Assembly (NCBI RefSeq): GCF_000272045.2
Contig: NZ_AJYZ02000040.1
Coordinates: forward strand, 208,734 to 272,733
Length of the DNA: 64,000 nt
Origin: Vibrio crassostreae 9ZC13
Lineage (GTDB): Bacteria > Pseudomonadota > Gammaproteobacteria > Enterobacterales > Vibrionaceae
Reading direction: 5' to 3'
Position 1 is the stretch's first letter. Each line of letters opens with the position of its first letter. Both the position numbers and the translations under genes were made by a program. The notes beneath the pieces were generated by a model. The model made no database searches and was not told where the DNA came from. It saw only the letters and a program-made list of their open reading frames with translations. This document shows, piece after piece, positions 17,694 to 26,920 of this stretch.

Positions 17694-19772
17694 CTAAGCC
17701 TTCGAATAAACATCGCGTTCACCCAGCCAGCGGTTGATGATCGCCTTGGCGTTGTCTGGGTAGCTATCGTGAATATGGCGTGCAATACGCTGCACTTCTG
17801 GGATTAAACGTTGGTCTCGTACCAAGTCAGCAATCTTGAAATCCGCTAAACCCGTCTGTTTAGTACCAAGCAGTTCCCCAGGGCCACGAATCTCTAGATC
17901 TCGCTGAGCAATCACAAAGCCATCGTTACTTTCACGTAGCACACCTAGGCGTTTCTGAGCGGTTTTAGACAGCGGAGAGTGATACAACAATACACAATGA
18001 CTTGCGACCGAACCTCGGCCGACACGGCCACGCAGTTGGTGCAGTTGCGCTAGGCCAAGACGTTCTGGGTTCTCGATGATCATTAAGCTCGAATTCGGAA
18101 CATCCACACCAACTTCAATCACGGTTGTCGCAACCAATAGATGCAGCTTGTTCTCTTTGAACTCTCGCATCACCGCTTGTTTCTCGGCGGGTTTCATACG
18201 GCCATGGACTAAACCAATTTTTACGTCAGGCAGTTTGCGTTGTAGCTCTTCTGCTGTATCAGCTGCAGCTTGAGCTTCCAGTACTTCCGATTCATCAATC
18301 AGCGTACATACCCAGTAGGCTTGTTTGCCTTCATTGAGACACGCATTTTTCACACGTTCAACAATGTCATCGCGCTTGGTATCAGGAATAGCCACGGTTT
18401 GAATTGGGGTTCGTCCCGGTGGCAGCTCATCAATAATCGAAGTTTCGAGGTCGGCATAGGCCGTCATTGCTAACGTTCGTGGGATTGGGGTAGCGGTCAT
18501 GACCAACTGATGGGGGTAGTAGCCTTGCTTTGCGCCTTTCTCACGTAGCTCTAATCGCTGGTGGACACCAAATCGGTGCTGTTCATCAATGATCACTAAA
18601 CCAAGGTTTTTGAACTCGACATGCTCTTGGAACAGGGCATGAGTACCGACCACCATTTGCGCTTCGCCACTGGCAATACGTGTTAGTTCAGTTTCACGAG
18701 CTTTGCCTTTGAGCTTACCTGCTAGCCATCCAACTTGAATACCCATTGCCTCAAACCAGTTGGCAAAGTTAATCGCGTGTTGTTCTGCGAGTAGTTCAGT
18801 GGGTGCCATAAGTGCTACTTGTTGACCGTGTTCCAATGCGCGAACCGCCGCCAGTGCAGCGACTAAGGTTTTACCAGAGCCCACATCACCTTGCACTAAA
18901 CGCATCATAGGATGCGGCTTTTCCAAGTCAGCTTCGATCTCTTTGGTCACTCGTGCTTGGGCATTGGTTGGTGAAAACGGCAGCTGAGCCAGTAGCTTAT
19001 CTTTAAGGGTGTTTACTGGAGGAAAAGGCATTGCCTTGTCTTGCTGCCCTTTGCTACGAACAGACAACATAGACAGGTTTTGAGCCAGTAACTCTTCCAT
19101 AATTAGGCGCAGTTGCGCAGGGTGCTTGCCTTCATCAAACAGCTCTAGGTCAATGCCCGGGGGCGGCCTGTGAATGGTATGCAGTGCTTGTGCGAGGGTA
19201 ATTTGGTGGTCGTATAAACCTGATGGGAGAAGCTCGTTAACTGCGGCCTTGTCGATTAGCTCTAAGGCTTGATCGGTAAGATTACGCAGCGTGACTTGTC
19301 TTAGCCCTTCGGTGGTTGGGTACACCGGAGTCAGATTGGCTTCAACGTCTGGCTGTTGCCTCGGCGCAAAGAATTTGTAGTCCGGATGGACAATCTCAAG
19401 CCCCATATTGCCGCGCTTGATCTCACCATAAGCATGCACTTGTTTGCCTTCGGCAAAGTTATTCTTCATGCCTGCAGTGAAGTTGAAAAAACGCAGTGTA
19501 ATAGTGCCATTACCATCACTGATCTTTACTGCGAGCATCTTACGTTTACCGAAAATGGTATCGACGTGCATTACCTTGCCTTGCACTGCTGCCCATAAAC
19601 CAGCATGCAGTTTTACGATTGGATAGATACGCGTTCGATCTTCGTAGCGCAAAGGCAGGTGAAACAGTAAATCTTGTACGTTGTTAAGCCCAACCTTCTC
19701 CAGTTTCTCTGCGACTTTTGCGCCGACTCCAGATAAAGAGTTGAGAGGGATAGCAGATAAAAGCTGTGACAT
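17694..19772 (-). CDS. recG: ATP-dependent DNA helicase RecG
   Basis: RecG (692 aa) is a branch-migrating helicase that remodels stalled replication forks and Holliday junctions. An N-terminal wedge/OB domain (to ~250) is followed by superfamily 2 helicase motifs: Walker A QGDVGSGKT near 294, Walker B DEQHRFG (a DExH box) near 394, TATPIPRT near 432, and motif VI QLRGRVGRG near 575. I choose the second in-frame ATG (19772, protein MSQLLSAIPL) because RecG proteins begin there. An ATG at 19784 would add four residues. It lies downstream of spoT on the same strand. Confidence 0.95.
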   Translation of the reverse strand: MSQLLSAIPLNSLSGVGAKVAEKLEKVGLNNVQDLLFHLPLRYEDRTRIYPIVKLHAGLWAAVQGKVMHVDTIFGKRKMLAVKISDGNGTITLRFFNFTAGMKNNFAEGKQVHAYGEIKRGNMGLEIVHPDYKFFAPRQQPDVEANLTPVYPTTEGLRQVTLRNLTDQALELIDKAAVNELLPSGLYDHQITLAQALHTIHRPPPGIDLELFDEGKHPAQLRLIMEELLAQNLSMLSVRSKGQQDKAMPFPPVNTLKDKLLAQLPFSPTNAQARVTKEIEADLEKPHPMMRLVQGDVGSGKTLVAALAAVRALEHGQQVALMAPTELLAEQHAINFANWFEAMGIQVGWLAGKLKGKARETELTRIASGEAQMVVGTHALFQEHVEFKNLGLVIIDEQHRFGVHQRLELREKGAKQGYYPHQLVMTATPIPRTLAMTAYADLETSIIDELPPGRTPIQTVAIPDTKRDDIVERVKNACLNEGKQAYWVCTLIDESEVLEAQAAADTAEELQRKLPDVKIGLVHGRMKPAEKQAVMREFKENKLHLLVATTVIEVGVDVPNSSLMIIENPERLGLAQLHQLRGRVGRGSVASHCVLLYHSPLSKTAQKRLGVLRESNDGFVIAQRDLEIRGPGELLGTKQTGLADFKIADLVRDQRLIPEVQRIARHIHDSYPDNAKAIINRWLGERDVYSKA

Positions 19773-19857
19773 AACAAGGCTCATAAACGTAAGAGAGATA
19801 ATCTATTCAAGCATTTTACTGGATTTTTGTACAGGATAAAGCGAAAGAGCAGATTAG

Positions 19858-19935
19858 GAGCAGATGCGGGATGCGGGTAAACGAGACACGAAGGAATGAA
19901 GAGCAGATACGGGGTACGAGTAAACGAGATACGAA
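19858..19935 (+). repeat. Two copies of a dispersed ~35-bp repeat upstream of recG
   Basis: Copies at 19858-19892 and 19901-19935 match at 30 of 35 bases. They share the core GAGCAGATrCGGG followed by GTAAACGAGA and ACGAA. A third, inverted copy of the first 22 bases lies at 50106-50127 after the TetR gene. The 243-bp gap between spoT and recG holds these and no gene. In E. coli trmH occupies this position and it is absent here. Confidence 0.8.
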
Positions 19936-20027
19936 AAGATTAAAAAAGATGTGGAGCCAAGATGGTGAGTCACGAAGTCTTTTGCTCTTCGCATCTCGCC
20001 ATCTCGAATCCCTCATCTTTACTTTGA

Positions 20028-22154
20028 TCAGTTCTTACGACGTCTTACTTTCAGCGCGTGTGGCATCACACGTAGCTTTTTCATAATACTTGCAAGGTGA
20101 ACACGATCTTTGGTGGTCAGCAAGATAGTCACTGTGTACAGGCGTCCATCACGTTCTTCAGTTGAAATACCGTGAATGTTCGAGCCTGTTTTCGAGATAA
20201 CGTTAGTTAACTCAGCCAGTGCACCTTGGTGGTTCTGCAGATCAACCTGAAGTTCAGCTGTGAACTCTTGGTCGTAATCGTCAGACCATTCCACCGCCAT
20301 GTACTTGTCTGGTTCTTTTTGGTAACCACGAACGTTTGGACACGTTTCACGGTGAACCACAAGGCCACGACCTGGAGAGACATGGGCAATGATGTGATCA
20401 TCTGGAATCGGGTGACAACAGTTGGCGAACGTTAGCAGTAGACCTTCAGCACCACGGATTGGAAGTTTCTTCCTAGGCGTGTCGCTGTTGTTTTCTACTT
20501 CAGTCAGTTCGTCAGCATCACCAAGCAGACGACGAGCAATTACGATACTCATCAGCTCACCAAGACCAATCGACGCCAGTAAGTCTTCAACGCTTTCTAG
20601 GCGTAAGTCAGACAATACATGGTCAATATTCTCTTGGCCGATATCGGCAATAGAGTGTTCGCCAAGTGCATGATTCAGTAAACGACGGCCTAGCGTGATC
20701 GACTCTTCACGACGCATGGTTTTTAGAACCTGACGGATCTTTGTACGTGCGCGTGAGGTCACTACGTAGTTGAGCCATGCTGCATTCGGACGTGCGCCCG
20801 GAGCACTGATGATCTCAATAGTTTGACCGTTCTTCAGCGATTTGCTGAGTGGGTAAGGGTTCATGTCTACACGAGCACCTACACACATGTTGCCGACATC
20901 GGTATGCACCGCGTAAGCAAAATCGACCGCTGTTGCGCCTGCCGGAAGTTCGACAATGCGACCCTTCGGCGTGAACACGAAGATCTCATCTGGGAACAGA
21001 TCAGACTTAACGTTTTCAATGAATTCGAATGAGTTACCCGCGCTTTGTTGCAGCTCAAGTAAGCTCTGCATCCAACGTTGTGCTTTAACCTGTGCGGTTG
21101 TGCCATTACTGCTGCGTGAGCCGTTGCCTTTGTAAGACCAGTGCGCTGCGACACCTTTGTCTGCCATTTGATCCATATCTTCAGTACGGATCTGAACCTC
21201 AACTGGCACCCCGTGAGGGCCGATCATTGACGTGTGCAGAGATTGGTAGCCGTTGGCTTTTGGTACCGCAATGTAATCTTTCATGCGGCCAGGGCGAGGC
21301 TTGTACAGGCTGTGAGCCTGACCAAGTACGCGATAACAAGTATCTGGGGTATCAACCACGACGCGGAAAGCGTAGATGTCCATAATGGTGTGGAAGCGCT
21401 GCTCTTTAGTTTTCATCTTGTTGTAGATGGAGAACAGGTTTTTTTCACGACCAAGTACGCGAGCAGGCAAACCGACCTCTTCAAGGCGGCCTTCAATTTC
21501 GCTATGGATACGTTGGATCATTTCCTTACGGTTACCACGCGCAGCTTTCACTACGTTTTTAAGTACGCGATAACGGTTAGGATAGAGGGCTTCAAAGCCT
21601 AGCTCTTCTAGTTCGGTCTTGATGTTATGAATACCAAGACGGTGAGCTAGTGGAGAATAAATCTCTAGGGTTTCACGAGCAATACGACGCTTTTTGTCAG
21701 GACGAAGTGCCCCAAGCGTGCGCATGTTGTGAGTACGGTCAGCTAATTTGATCAAGATAACGCGGATGTCTTGCACCATGGCGAGAACCATCTTGCGGAA
21801 GTTCTCTGCTTGCGCTTCTTTGCGATCACGAAATTTAAGCTTATCCAGCTTAGATACACCATCAACCAATTCAGCAACGGTATTGCCAAATTTTTCCTCT
21901 AGATCTTCTTTAGTGACATCACAGTCTTCGATGACATCATGAAGCAGAGCAGCTTGCAGAGTTTCGATATCCAGACGCATTTCTGCCAGGATTCTTGAAA
22001 CAGCTACAGGGTGGATAATGTATGGTTCACCGCTTGAGCGGGTTTGCCCTTCATGGGCGTCTCTCGCTACCACATAAGATTGACGCAGAGCCTCAATTTG
22101 AGGCTCTGTTAGGTATTCTTGGGCAACGTCTTTGAGGCTATCGAATAGATACAA
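20028..22154 (-). CDS. spoT: Bifunctional (p)ppGpp synthetase/hydrolase SpoT
   Basis: SpoT (708 aa) makes and mainly degrades the alarmone (p)ppGpp. The N-terminal HD hydrolase domain is intact (LLHDVIEDCD near 70, HD motif; EDMDQMADKGVAAHWSYK later). The synthetase region contains YIAVPKANGYQSLHTS near 260. A TGS domain is near 388-450 (FVFTPKGRIVELPAGATAVDFAYAVH). A C-terminal ACT domain is near 635-705. Residues look consistent with a SpoT-type enzyme rather than RelA. It follows rpoZ by 39 bp and is probably cotranscribed gmk-rpoZ-spoT-recG or a subset. Confidence 0.96.
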   Translation of the reverse strand: MYLFDSLKDVAQEYLTEPQIEALRQSYVVARDAHEGQTRSSGEPYIIHPVAVSRILAEMRLDIETLQAALLHDVIEDCDVTKEDLEEKFGNTVAELVDGVSKLDKLKFRDRKEAQAENFRKMVLAMVQDIRVILIKLADRTHNMRTLGALRPDKKRRIARETLEIYSPLAHRLGIHNIKTELEELGFEALYPNRYRVLKNVVKAARGNRKEMIQRIHSEIEGRLEEVGLPARVLGREKNLFSIYNKMKTKEQRFHTIMDIYAFRVVVDTPDTCYRVLGQAHSLYKPRPGRMKDYIAVPKANGYQSLHTSMIGPHGVPVEVQIRTEDMDQMADKGVAAHWSYKGNGSRSSNGTTAQVKAQRWMQSLLELQQSAGNSFEFIENVKSDLFPDEIFVFTPKGRIVELPAGATAVDFAYAVHTDVGNMCVGARVDMNPYPLSKSLKNGQTIEIISAPGARPNAAWLNYVVTSRARTKIRQVLKTMRREESITLGRRLLNHALGEHSIADIGQENIDHVLSDLRLESVEDLLASIGLGELMSIVIARRLLGDADELTEVENNSDTPRKKLPIRGAEGLLLTFANCCHPIPDDHIIAHVSPGRGLVVHRETCPNVRGYQKEPDKYMAVEWSDDYDQEFTAELQVDLQNHQGALAELTNVISKTGSNIHGISTEERDGRLYTVTILLTTKDRVHLASIMKKLRVMPHALKVRRRKN

Positions 22155-22193
22155 ATTAAAGGCCCGGAAGGTTAATTAGTTCGAATGACGTTC

Positions 22194-22466
22194 TTAACGA
22201 GTGTGAGCGATGCTGCTTACTGCTGCAAGTTCAGCCGCTTCTTGCTCTTGTTGCTCTTGACGTTCACGAGCATCTAGTACGTCTTTAGTGATAAGACCTT
22301 CTTCGATTTCGCGAAGAGCGATAACCGTTGGCTTATCGTTTTCTTCAGGCACTAGTGAATCTTTACCGCCAGTTTGCATTTGACGTGCGCGGCGAGCCGC
22401 AATAAGAACTAGGTCGAAACGGTTGCCAACTTTTTCAACAGCGTCTTGAACAGTTACGCGTGCCAT
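22194..22466 (-). CDS. rpoZ: RNA polymerase omega subunit
   Basis: This is the omega subunit (90 aa), which helps fold and hold the beta' subunit and contributes to the ppGpp site in enteric RNA polymerase. It begins with the family signature [29 protein letters not shown] and ends in a charged Gln/Glu-rich tail. A clear AGGAGT-like ribosome binding site (minus strand, just upstream of 22466) supports the start. It sits between gmk and spoT, the classic enteric arrangement. Confidence 0.97.
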   Translation of the reverse strand: MARVTVQDAVEKVGNRFDLVLIAARRARQMQTGGKDSLVPEENDKPTVIALREIEEGLITKDVLDARERQEQQEQEAAELAAVSSIAHTR

Positions 22467-22585
22467 GAGGACTCCAAATAGTAATTAACTAATAAATTTT
22501 TGATGACGAGAAAGTATACAAGTTTAACTAGATACTTTCTAGATCACCGTATACTTATCTCAATAGAAAATCTAGGGGATCTAGA

Positions 22586-23209
22586 TTATTCCGCTAATAA
22601 AGCAGTAAGCATGCCGCTGTATTTCGCTGCTTGCTTATCTTCTTTTAAGCGTTCCGCACGAATGATAGCTCTGAAGTCCATTAGGGCTGCATCAAAGTCG
22701 TCATTCACGATCACATAATCATATTCTGCATAGTGAGAAATCTCTGATTTTGCTTCGCTCATGCGTTTCGCAATAACTTCGTCGCTGTCTTGACCGCGAA
22801 CATTCAAACGACGCTCTAGTTCACCATTTGATGGTGGAAGAATGAATACACTCTTCGCTTGAGGCATTTGTTCACGGATCTGACGAGCACCTTGCCAGTC
22901 GATATCTAGGAATACATCGATACCGCGGTTTAGGTTTTCTTCAATCCAAACGCGTGAAGTACCGTAGTAGTTGCCGAACACTTCAGCGTACTCTAGGAAT
23001 TCACCTTTAGTAATAAGGTCTTCAAAATGATGCTTCTCTACGAAGTGGTAGTGAACACCATTTTCTTCACCAGGGCGCATACCGCGAGTGGTGTGTGAAA
23101 CAGATACCTTCATTGCGTAGGTTGGATTGGTTTCTAGCATTGCTGAGATCAAGCTCGACTTACCTGCGCCACTAGGTGCAGATACGATGTAAAGAGTACC
23201 TTTGCCCAT
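22586..23209 (-). CDS. gmk: Guanylate kinase
   Basis: Guanylate kinase (207 aa) phosphorylates GMP to GDP with ATP. The P-loop is [10 protein letters not shown] near residue 9. The GMP-binding region contains [13 protein letters not shown] near 35 and [12 protein letters not shown] near 78. Two in-frame starts exist: the one at 23248 would add 13 residues without homology, so I use the ATG at 23209, which gives the standard [12 protein letters not shown] start and family length. It is the first gene of the minus-strand gmk-rpoZ-spoT run. Confidence 0.95.
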   Translation of the reverse strand: MGKGTLYIVSAPSGAGKSSLISAMLETNPTYAMKVSVSHTTRGMRPGEENGVHYHFVEKHHFEDLITKGEFLEYAEVFGNYYGTSRVWIEENLNRGIDVFLDIDWQGARQIREQMPQAKSVFILPPSNGELERRLNVRGQDSDEVIAKRMSEAKSEISHYAEYDYVIVNDDFDAALMDFRAIIRAERLKEDKQAAKYSGMLTALLAE

Positions 23210-23530
23210 CTGTATATTTCCACTGTTGGTTGGATTGAGTGAAGGCAATAAACCTACACTTTAAAAGATAGCACTGACTCTAATTTTTGTTCCGATGGCG
23301 CATCTACTAATTGTGCCGTTGGTTACGTCTATAAAGAGATAACGAGTAAAACTAATAGAAGCAACTGGTGAAAATTAGGTCAGAAAAATGGAGGCGAAGA
23401 GTAGCATATTTAGATGATTGAGAACAACTGGCTTGATCGTTATTTATCAGCAAATGATCTTCTCAAAGATCTTTGTATAAATGTAATGACTCGTCATCGG
23501 TACTTTTTTATGTGATCTGGACAAAATTTG

Positions 23531-23576
23531 TTGAAGTTTTAATCTCAATCCTTACAATCCGCGCAAACGATTAAAT
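23531..23576 (+). promoter_or_regulatory. Candidate promoter with PurR-like operator for the purine permease
   Basis: TTGAAG (23531-23536) and TACAAT (23553-23558) are spaced by 16 bp, giving a plausible sigma-70 promoter with transcription start near 23565. Overlapping that start, 23561-23576 matches the PurR consensus ACGCAAACGTTTGCGT at 11 of 16 positions, including an unbroken CGCAAACG. PurR repression of a purine transporter is well established in enterics. Its action here is inferred. Confidence 0.55.
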
Positions 23577-23589
23577 GCTGTATATATCT

Positions 23590-23854
23590 AGGGTCTGTTG
23601 ACCTTTCGCGATGGAGTTTTGTTCGAGAAAAAATCGTTTTAGGCGCGGCAAGGAGTTTGTAGCCTAGTATTCTAAGTAAAGACTCCTTAACAAAGCATAA
23701 AACGATTTTAGCCGAACCCTTCGGGCAGCGTTTGTTGGTGATTTCTACTGCGTTATCGACTTCTTATGTAGGCTAGCTACACTTCAAAGTCTCTGCCTTG
23801 TAGAAATCCCCAACAACTCGCTGCAAAAATCATCTCGAAGGGCCAACAGACCCT
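23590..23854. repeat. 265-bp structured repeat (three-way junction) in the permease leader
   Basis: The ends are inverted repeats: AGGGTCTGTTG at 23590 and CAACAGACCCT ending at 23854. The match extends to 26 of 32 bases. Inside are two more inverted pairs: AAAATCGTTTTA (23630-23641) with 23698-23709, reinforced by AAGGAGT/ACTCCTT, and TTGTTGGTGATTTCTAC (23732-23748) with 23800-23816. Transcribed or extruded, it would fold as a long stem with two arms. TA flanks both ends, possibly a target duplication. I recall similar sequences in other Vibrio genomes. Confidence 0.8.
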
Positions 23855-23975
23855 ACTAGACTAGATGTTTCTACTACCGAGCCTACCTTGGTGACTACAG
23901 TTTTTAGTGTAGAGACCTCTCTATTCACACAGCATTTGAATCACCAAATTCTTAATTTATTGCAAAGGTTTTGTT

Positions 23976-25346
23976 GTGAGTACCGATTCCACCCTGAAAG
24001 CCCAGAACACCTCTGGCTCGCTTGATTCGATGTTTAAAATCACTGAAAGAAAAACCACGATTGGCACTGAGCTGTATGCGGGTTTCATTACTTTCTTGGC
24101 GATGAGTTACATTCTGGCGGTTAACCCAGCAATTTTGGGTGATATTCCAGGCATGGACAAAGGTGCCGTGTTTACTGCAACGGCTCTGTCTGCGGCAATC
24201 GCAACCCTAATTATGGGCATTTGGGGCAACTACCCTGTAATGCTAGCGCCGGGCATGAGCATGAACGGCTTCTTCAAAGGCTTACTATTAAGTGGTTCAG
24301 TCGCAGTACTTTGGAATGAGGCGCTGTTTGGCATCTTCCTGTCCGGTATCCTGTACCTTGCGTTCTCATTGACCAATATTCGTAAATCGATGATTGAATC
24401 GATTCCTGAAGATTTGAAGTTGGCGATTACCGTGTCTCTCGGACTGTTCATTGCTTTCTTAGGTCTTAAGAATGCGGGCATCATCGTTTCTAACCCATTC
24501 GTATTGGTAGGCTTAGGCGACATTTCTGATCCAAAAGTGATCATCGCTTACGTGAGCATCTTCATCGCACTGGGTTGTATGGTTCGTGACATCAAGCTAG
24601 CAACGTTCATCTCATTCGTTTCTGCTATCGTGTTGACGATTCTTGCTGACGTCTTCATGGGCACTTCAAACGCACCAATCCCAGAGCAGTTCATTGCTAT
24701 GCCACCAAGCATGGCTGGCAGCTTCGGCGCTATCTTCGATTTCTCTGCTTTCACGCCAGAGAAAATGTTCGACCTACTGTTCATCGTACTTATCTTCTTG
24801 ATTGTCGATTTCTTTGATGGCTTGAGCACCATTGTCGGCGTTGGCCGTGATGCGGGTATCATCGATAAAGACGGCAAGGTGCCAAACGCGAAATCGGCTC
24901 TAGTAGCAGATGCGGGCGGTACTGTGATTGGTTCAATTCTTGGTACCACATCGATCACTGCTTTCTCTGAGTCTGGCATCGCTTCTTCTCAAGGTGCAAA
25001 AACGGGTTTGGCAGCAGTCATGGTGGCTGGTCTGTTCCTAATCTCGCTATTCCTATACCCAATCTTCTCTATCTTCTCGGCTGCAATGGTTGCACCGGCG
25101 ATGGTAGTAGTCGGCATCTACATGGTAGGTCGTCTTGGTCAGATCAACTGGGAAAAGAAAGAGTCACGCATTGCAGCCTTCTTTACCATCATGTTCACAG
25201 TGCTAAGCTTCTCTCCAGCGAACGGTATGGCGATGGGCTTCATCAGCTACGCATTCACAATGGTTGTCGCAGGTAAGCGCAAAGAAGTACACCCGCTTAT
25301 CTACGGACTGTGTGTGGTGTTCTTAACTTACCTGATTCTGCTTTAA
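23976..25346 (+). CDS. Purine permease, NCS2/AzgA-like (guanine/hypoxanthine/adenine)
   Basis: This is a polytopic inner-membrane transporter (456 aa) of the AzgA-like branch of the NCS2 nucleobase:cation symporter family. About 12-14 hydrophobic segments cover residues 30-455. Family motifs include TFLAMSYILAVNP near 36, APGMSMNGFF near 90 and a DFFDGLSTIVGVG segment near 286. Family members take up adenine, guanine or hypoxanthine with protons. The exact substrate cannot be read from sequence. The start is a GTG at 23976 with AAAGG at 23964-23968. A PurR-like site upstream and the purine gene gmk nearby fit the role. Confidence 0.9.
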   Translation: MSTDSTLKAQNTSGSLDSMFKITERKTTIGTELYAGFITFLAMSYILAVNPAILGDIPGMDKGAVFTATALSAAIATLIMGIWGNYPVMLAPGMSMNGFFKGLLLSGSVAVLWNEALFGIFLSGILYLAFSLTNIRKSMIESIPEDLKLAITVSLGLFIAFLGLKNAGIIVSNPFVLVGLGDISDPKVIIAYVSIFIALGCMVRDIKLATFISFVSAIVLTILADVFMGTSNAPIPEQFIAMPPSMAGSFGAIFDFSAFTPEKMFDLLFIVLIFLIVDFFDGLSTIVGVGRDAGIIDKDGKVPNAKSALVADAGGTVIGSILGTTSITAFSESGIASSQGAKTGLAAVMVAGLFLISLFLYPIFSIFSAAMVAPAMVVVGIYMVGRLGQINWEKKESRIAAFFTIMFTVLSFSPANGMAMGFISYAFTMVVAGKRKEVHPLIYGLCVVFLTYLILL

Positions 25347-25389
25347 GGCTAATTAGTCACTAAGAAGTCGCTAAGTAAAAGACAAACAG

Positions 25390-25420
25390 ATGGCTCTGCA
25401 GTGAATGCGGGGCCATTTTT
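25390..25420 (+). terminator. Terminator of the purine permease gene
   Basis: An imperfect ATGGCTC / GGGGCCAT stem is followed by TTTTTG. It is the only terminator-like structure between the permease and psiE. Confidence 0.7.
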
Positions 25421-25567
25421 GTATTTGTTGCTTTTTACCGTTGCTTCTTAATGTTGGTTACCGATGAGTTGATGGCGTTAGCCTAAAGTCGGTGCTTTGA
25501 CAGTACACGACTTATATTGATGCATGCTATTGTAGAGACTGGATTAATTATTTTTTGAAGAGTGACT

Positions 25568-25993
25568 ATGCCTTCTCACTTACCTAAATCTTTTAGTAAG
25601 CCGTTTTTAAAAGTATTCCACATTATGGAAGCGGTATTGCTGGTGGCGATCACGCTCGCGACCTTGTTTGCGATGGTCGAAGAGTTCATGCATGTCTTCG
25701 CTGAACGCCGAGTGCAATTGACCGACATTCTGCTGATGTTTATCTATTTAGAAGTGTTGGCGATGGTTCAGCAGTTTGTGATGAACGGTAAGATCCCAGT
25801 GCGATACCCAATCTATATCGCGATGATGGCGATTGCTCGTTACATCACTTTGGGCATGAAAGAACTCGATGCGGTATTGATCGTTTGGTTATCTTTAGCG
25901 GCATTTATCTTAGCAGCAGCAACTCTGTTGATTCGAGTCGGTCACCATTACTGGCCATATGTCGATCTCAGAACTAAGCAGCCGGACGAGTAA
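25568..25993 (+). CDS. psiE: PsiE-family membrane protein (phosphate-starvation inducible type)
   Basis: This is a small inner-membrane protein (141 aa) of the PsiE family. Four hydrophobic helices are visible, near residues 18-38, 52-72, 78-95 and 102-125, ending in an acidic tail. E. coli psiE is induced by phosphate starvation and repressed by cAMP-CRP. Its function is unknown. The ATG at 25568 is favoured because AAGAG lies upstream. A GTG at 25562 would add two residues. It appears monocistronic. Confidence 0.85.
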   Translation: MPSHLPKSFSKPFLKVFHIMEAVLLVAITLATLFAMVEEFMHVFAERRVQLTDILLMFIYLEVLAMVQQFVMNGKIPVRYPIYIAMMAIARYITLGMKELDAVLIVWLSLAAFILAAATLLIRVGHHYWPYVDLRTKQPDE

Positions 25994-26303
25994 AATTTTT
26001 GAGATCAAAGTCTTACAAATCAAGCCCGGCGACCTAGCTGGGCTTGAATTCAAGCCAACCGAACAAAAAAACATCAATTATTTTCAAATAAAGCTTTACA
26101 ACCCGACCCAGATCACCAAGAATGGCCTCGCTCTGTTTTCAGAGTTATTAAATGAAACATCAGTTGTAAAGTAAAACCCTTAGTATTGCTTCATTGTTAT
26201 TCTCAGTGTTTCCCTTGGCTTCATAGATACATTAAATAATTCAAGCTTTCAGCGCATCGCACTTTTGGCGATTAATTTTTTATTTTTATATAAGGGACAC
26301 ATC

Positions 26304-26516
26304 ATGTCTAACAAAACAAACGGCGTAGTAAAATGGTTTAACGAAGAGAAAGGTTTCGGTTTCCTAACTCAAGACAACGGCGGCGCTGACGTATTCGTAC
26401 ACTTCCGTGCAATCGCTTCTGAAGGTTTCAAGACTCTTAAAGAAGGCCAACAAGTGTCTTTCGAAGTAGAGCAAGGCCAAAAAGGTCTTCAAGCTGCAAA
26501 CGTTGTAGCTCTATAA
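26304..26516 (+). CDS. Cold-shock protein (CspA family)
   Basis: This is a 70-aa single-domain cold-shock protein that binds single-stranded RNA and DNA and acts as an RNA chaperone. RNP1 (KGFGFL) and RNP2 (VFVHF) are intact, and the protein starts with the typical [15 protein letters not shown]. The ATG at 26304 has AAGGGA at 26292-26297. Codon use is strongly biased toward preferred codons, as in highly expressed csp genes. Which Csp paralogue this is cannot be decided. A leader of about 100 bases precedes it, typical for cold-regulated csp mRNAs. Confidence 0.95.
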   Translation: MSNKTNGVVKWFNEEKGFGFLTQDNGGADVFVHFRAIASEGFKTLKEGQQVSFEVEQGQKGLQAANVVAL

Positions 26517-26920
26517 GATTTTAAGTCGGCGCAGGTTGCAACAGCAACTTGCGTCACTTTCCCAGCTTAATCTTCACTTTCTATACCTCTTCTGCTTTAA
26601 CTTCTTATCTCCTGTTTAGAAATTTTTATTTCCCTCTGAAATACCCTTAATACCTTTTTACTCTCGTTATCCCATTATTTCGTTATACCCACTACTTCGT
26701 TACCCCCTTATCGCAATCCACAATCTATACTTCGTTCTAAGTTACTTTTCCGGTTCAACTCTCTGATCTCCGATTTTTGCTCATTTACTTACGGTGATTG
26801 GCATTATTGTATCCACAAAAAAAGCCCCTAAAACTAGGAGCTTATCTTGATCTAATCAACACTGTTAGTTAATCAACACTGATTCAGTTAATGGCTATTC
26901 AGCGTGTTACTGACAAACTG
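26517..26920. other. Gene-free region between the csp gene and yicC
   Basis: These 404 bp have no credible gene. A GC-rich hairpin (GCAGGTTGC/GCAACTTGC, 26530-26551) follows the csp gene and may end its transcript. The plus strand is then strikingly pyrimidine-rich. Three imperfect 16-17-bp repeats of the form TCGTTAyCCCmyTA lie at about 26663-26711. The yicC terminator is at 26815-26843. Confidence 0.6.
26815..26843 (-). terminator. Terminator of yicC
   Basis: On the minus strand, AAGCTCCTA pairs with TAGGGGCTT (one mismatch) around a GTTT loop and runs into TTTTTTT. It lies 78 bp after the yicC stop. Confidence 0.85.

Noticed and set aside
23249..23560. Search for a purine riboswitch upstream of the permease
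   Set aside because: I found no conserved purine-aptamer core sequence in the leader. A PurR-like operator explains regulation better.
25959..26174. Open frame of 71 codons overlapping the end of psiE
   Set aside because: It starts inside psiE, has no ribosome binding site and covers a hairpin-like GCCCGG/CTGGGC region that looks like the psiE 3' end.
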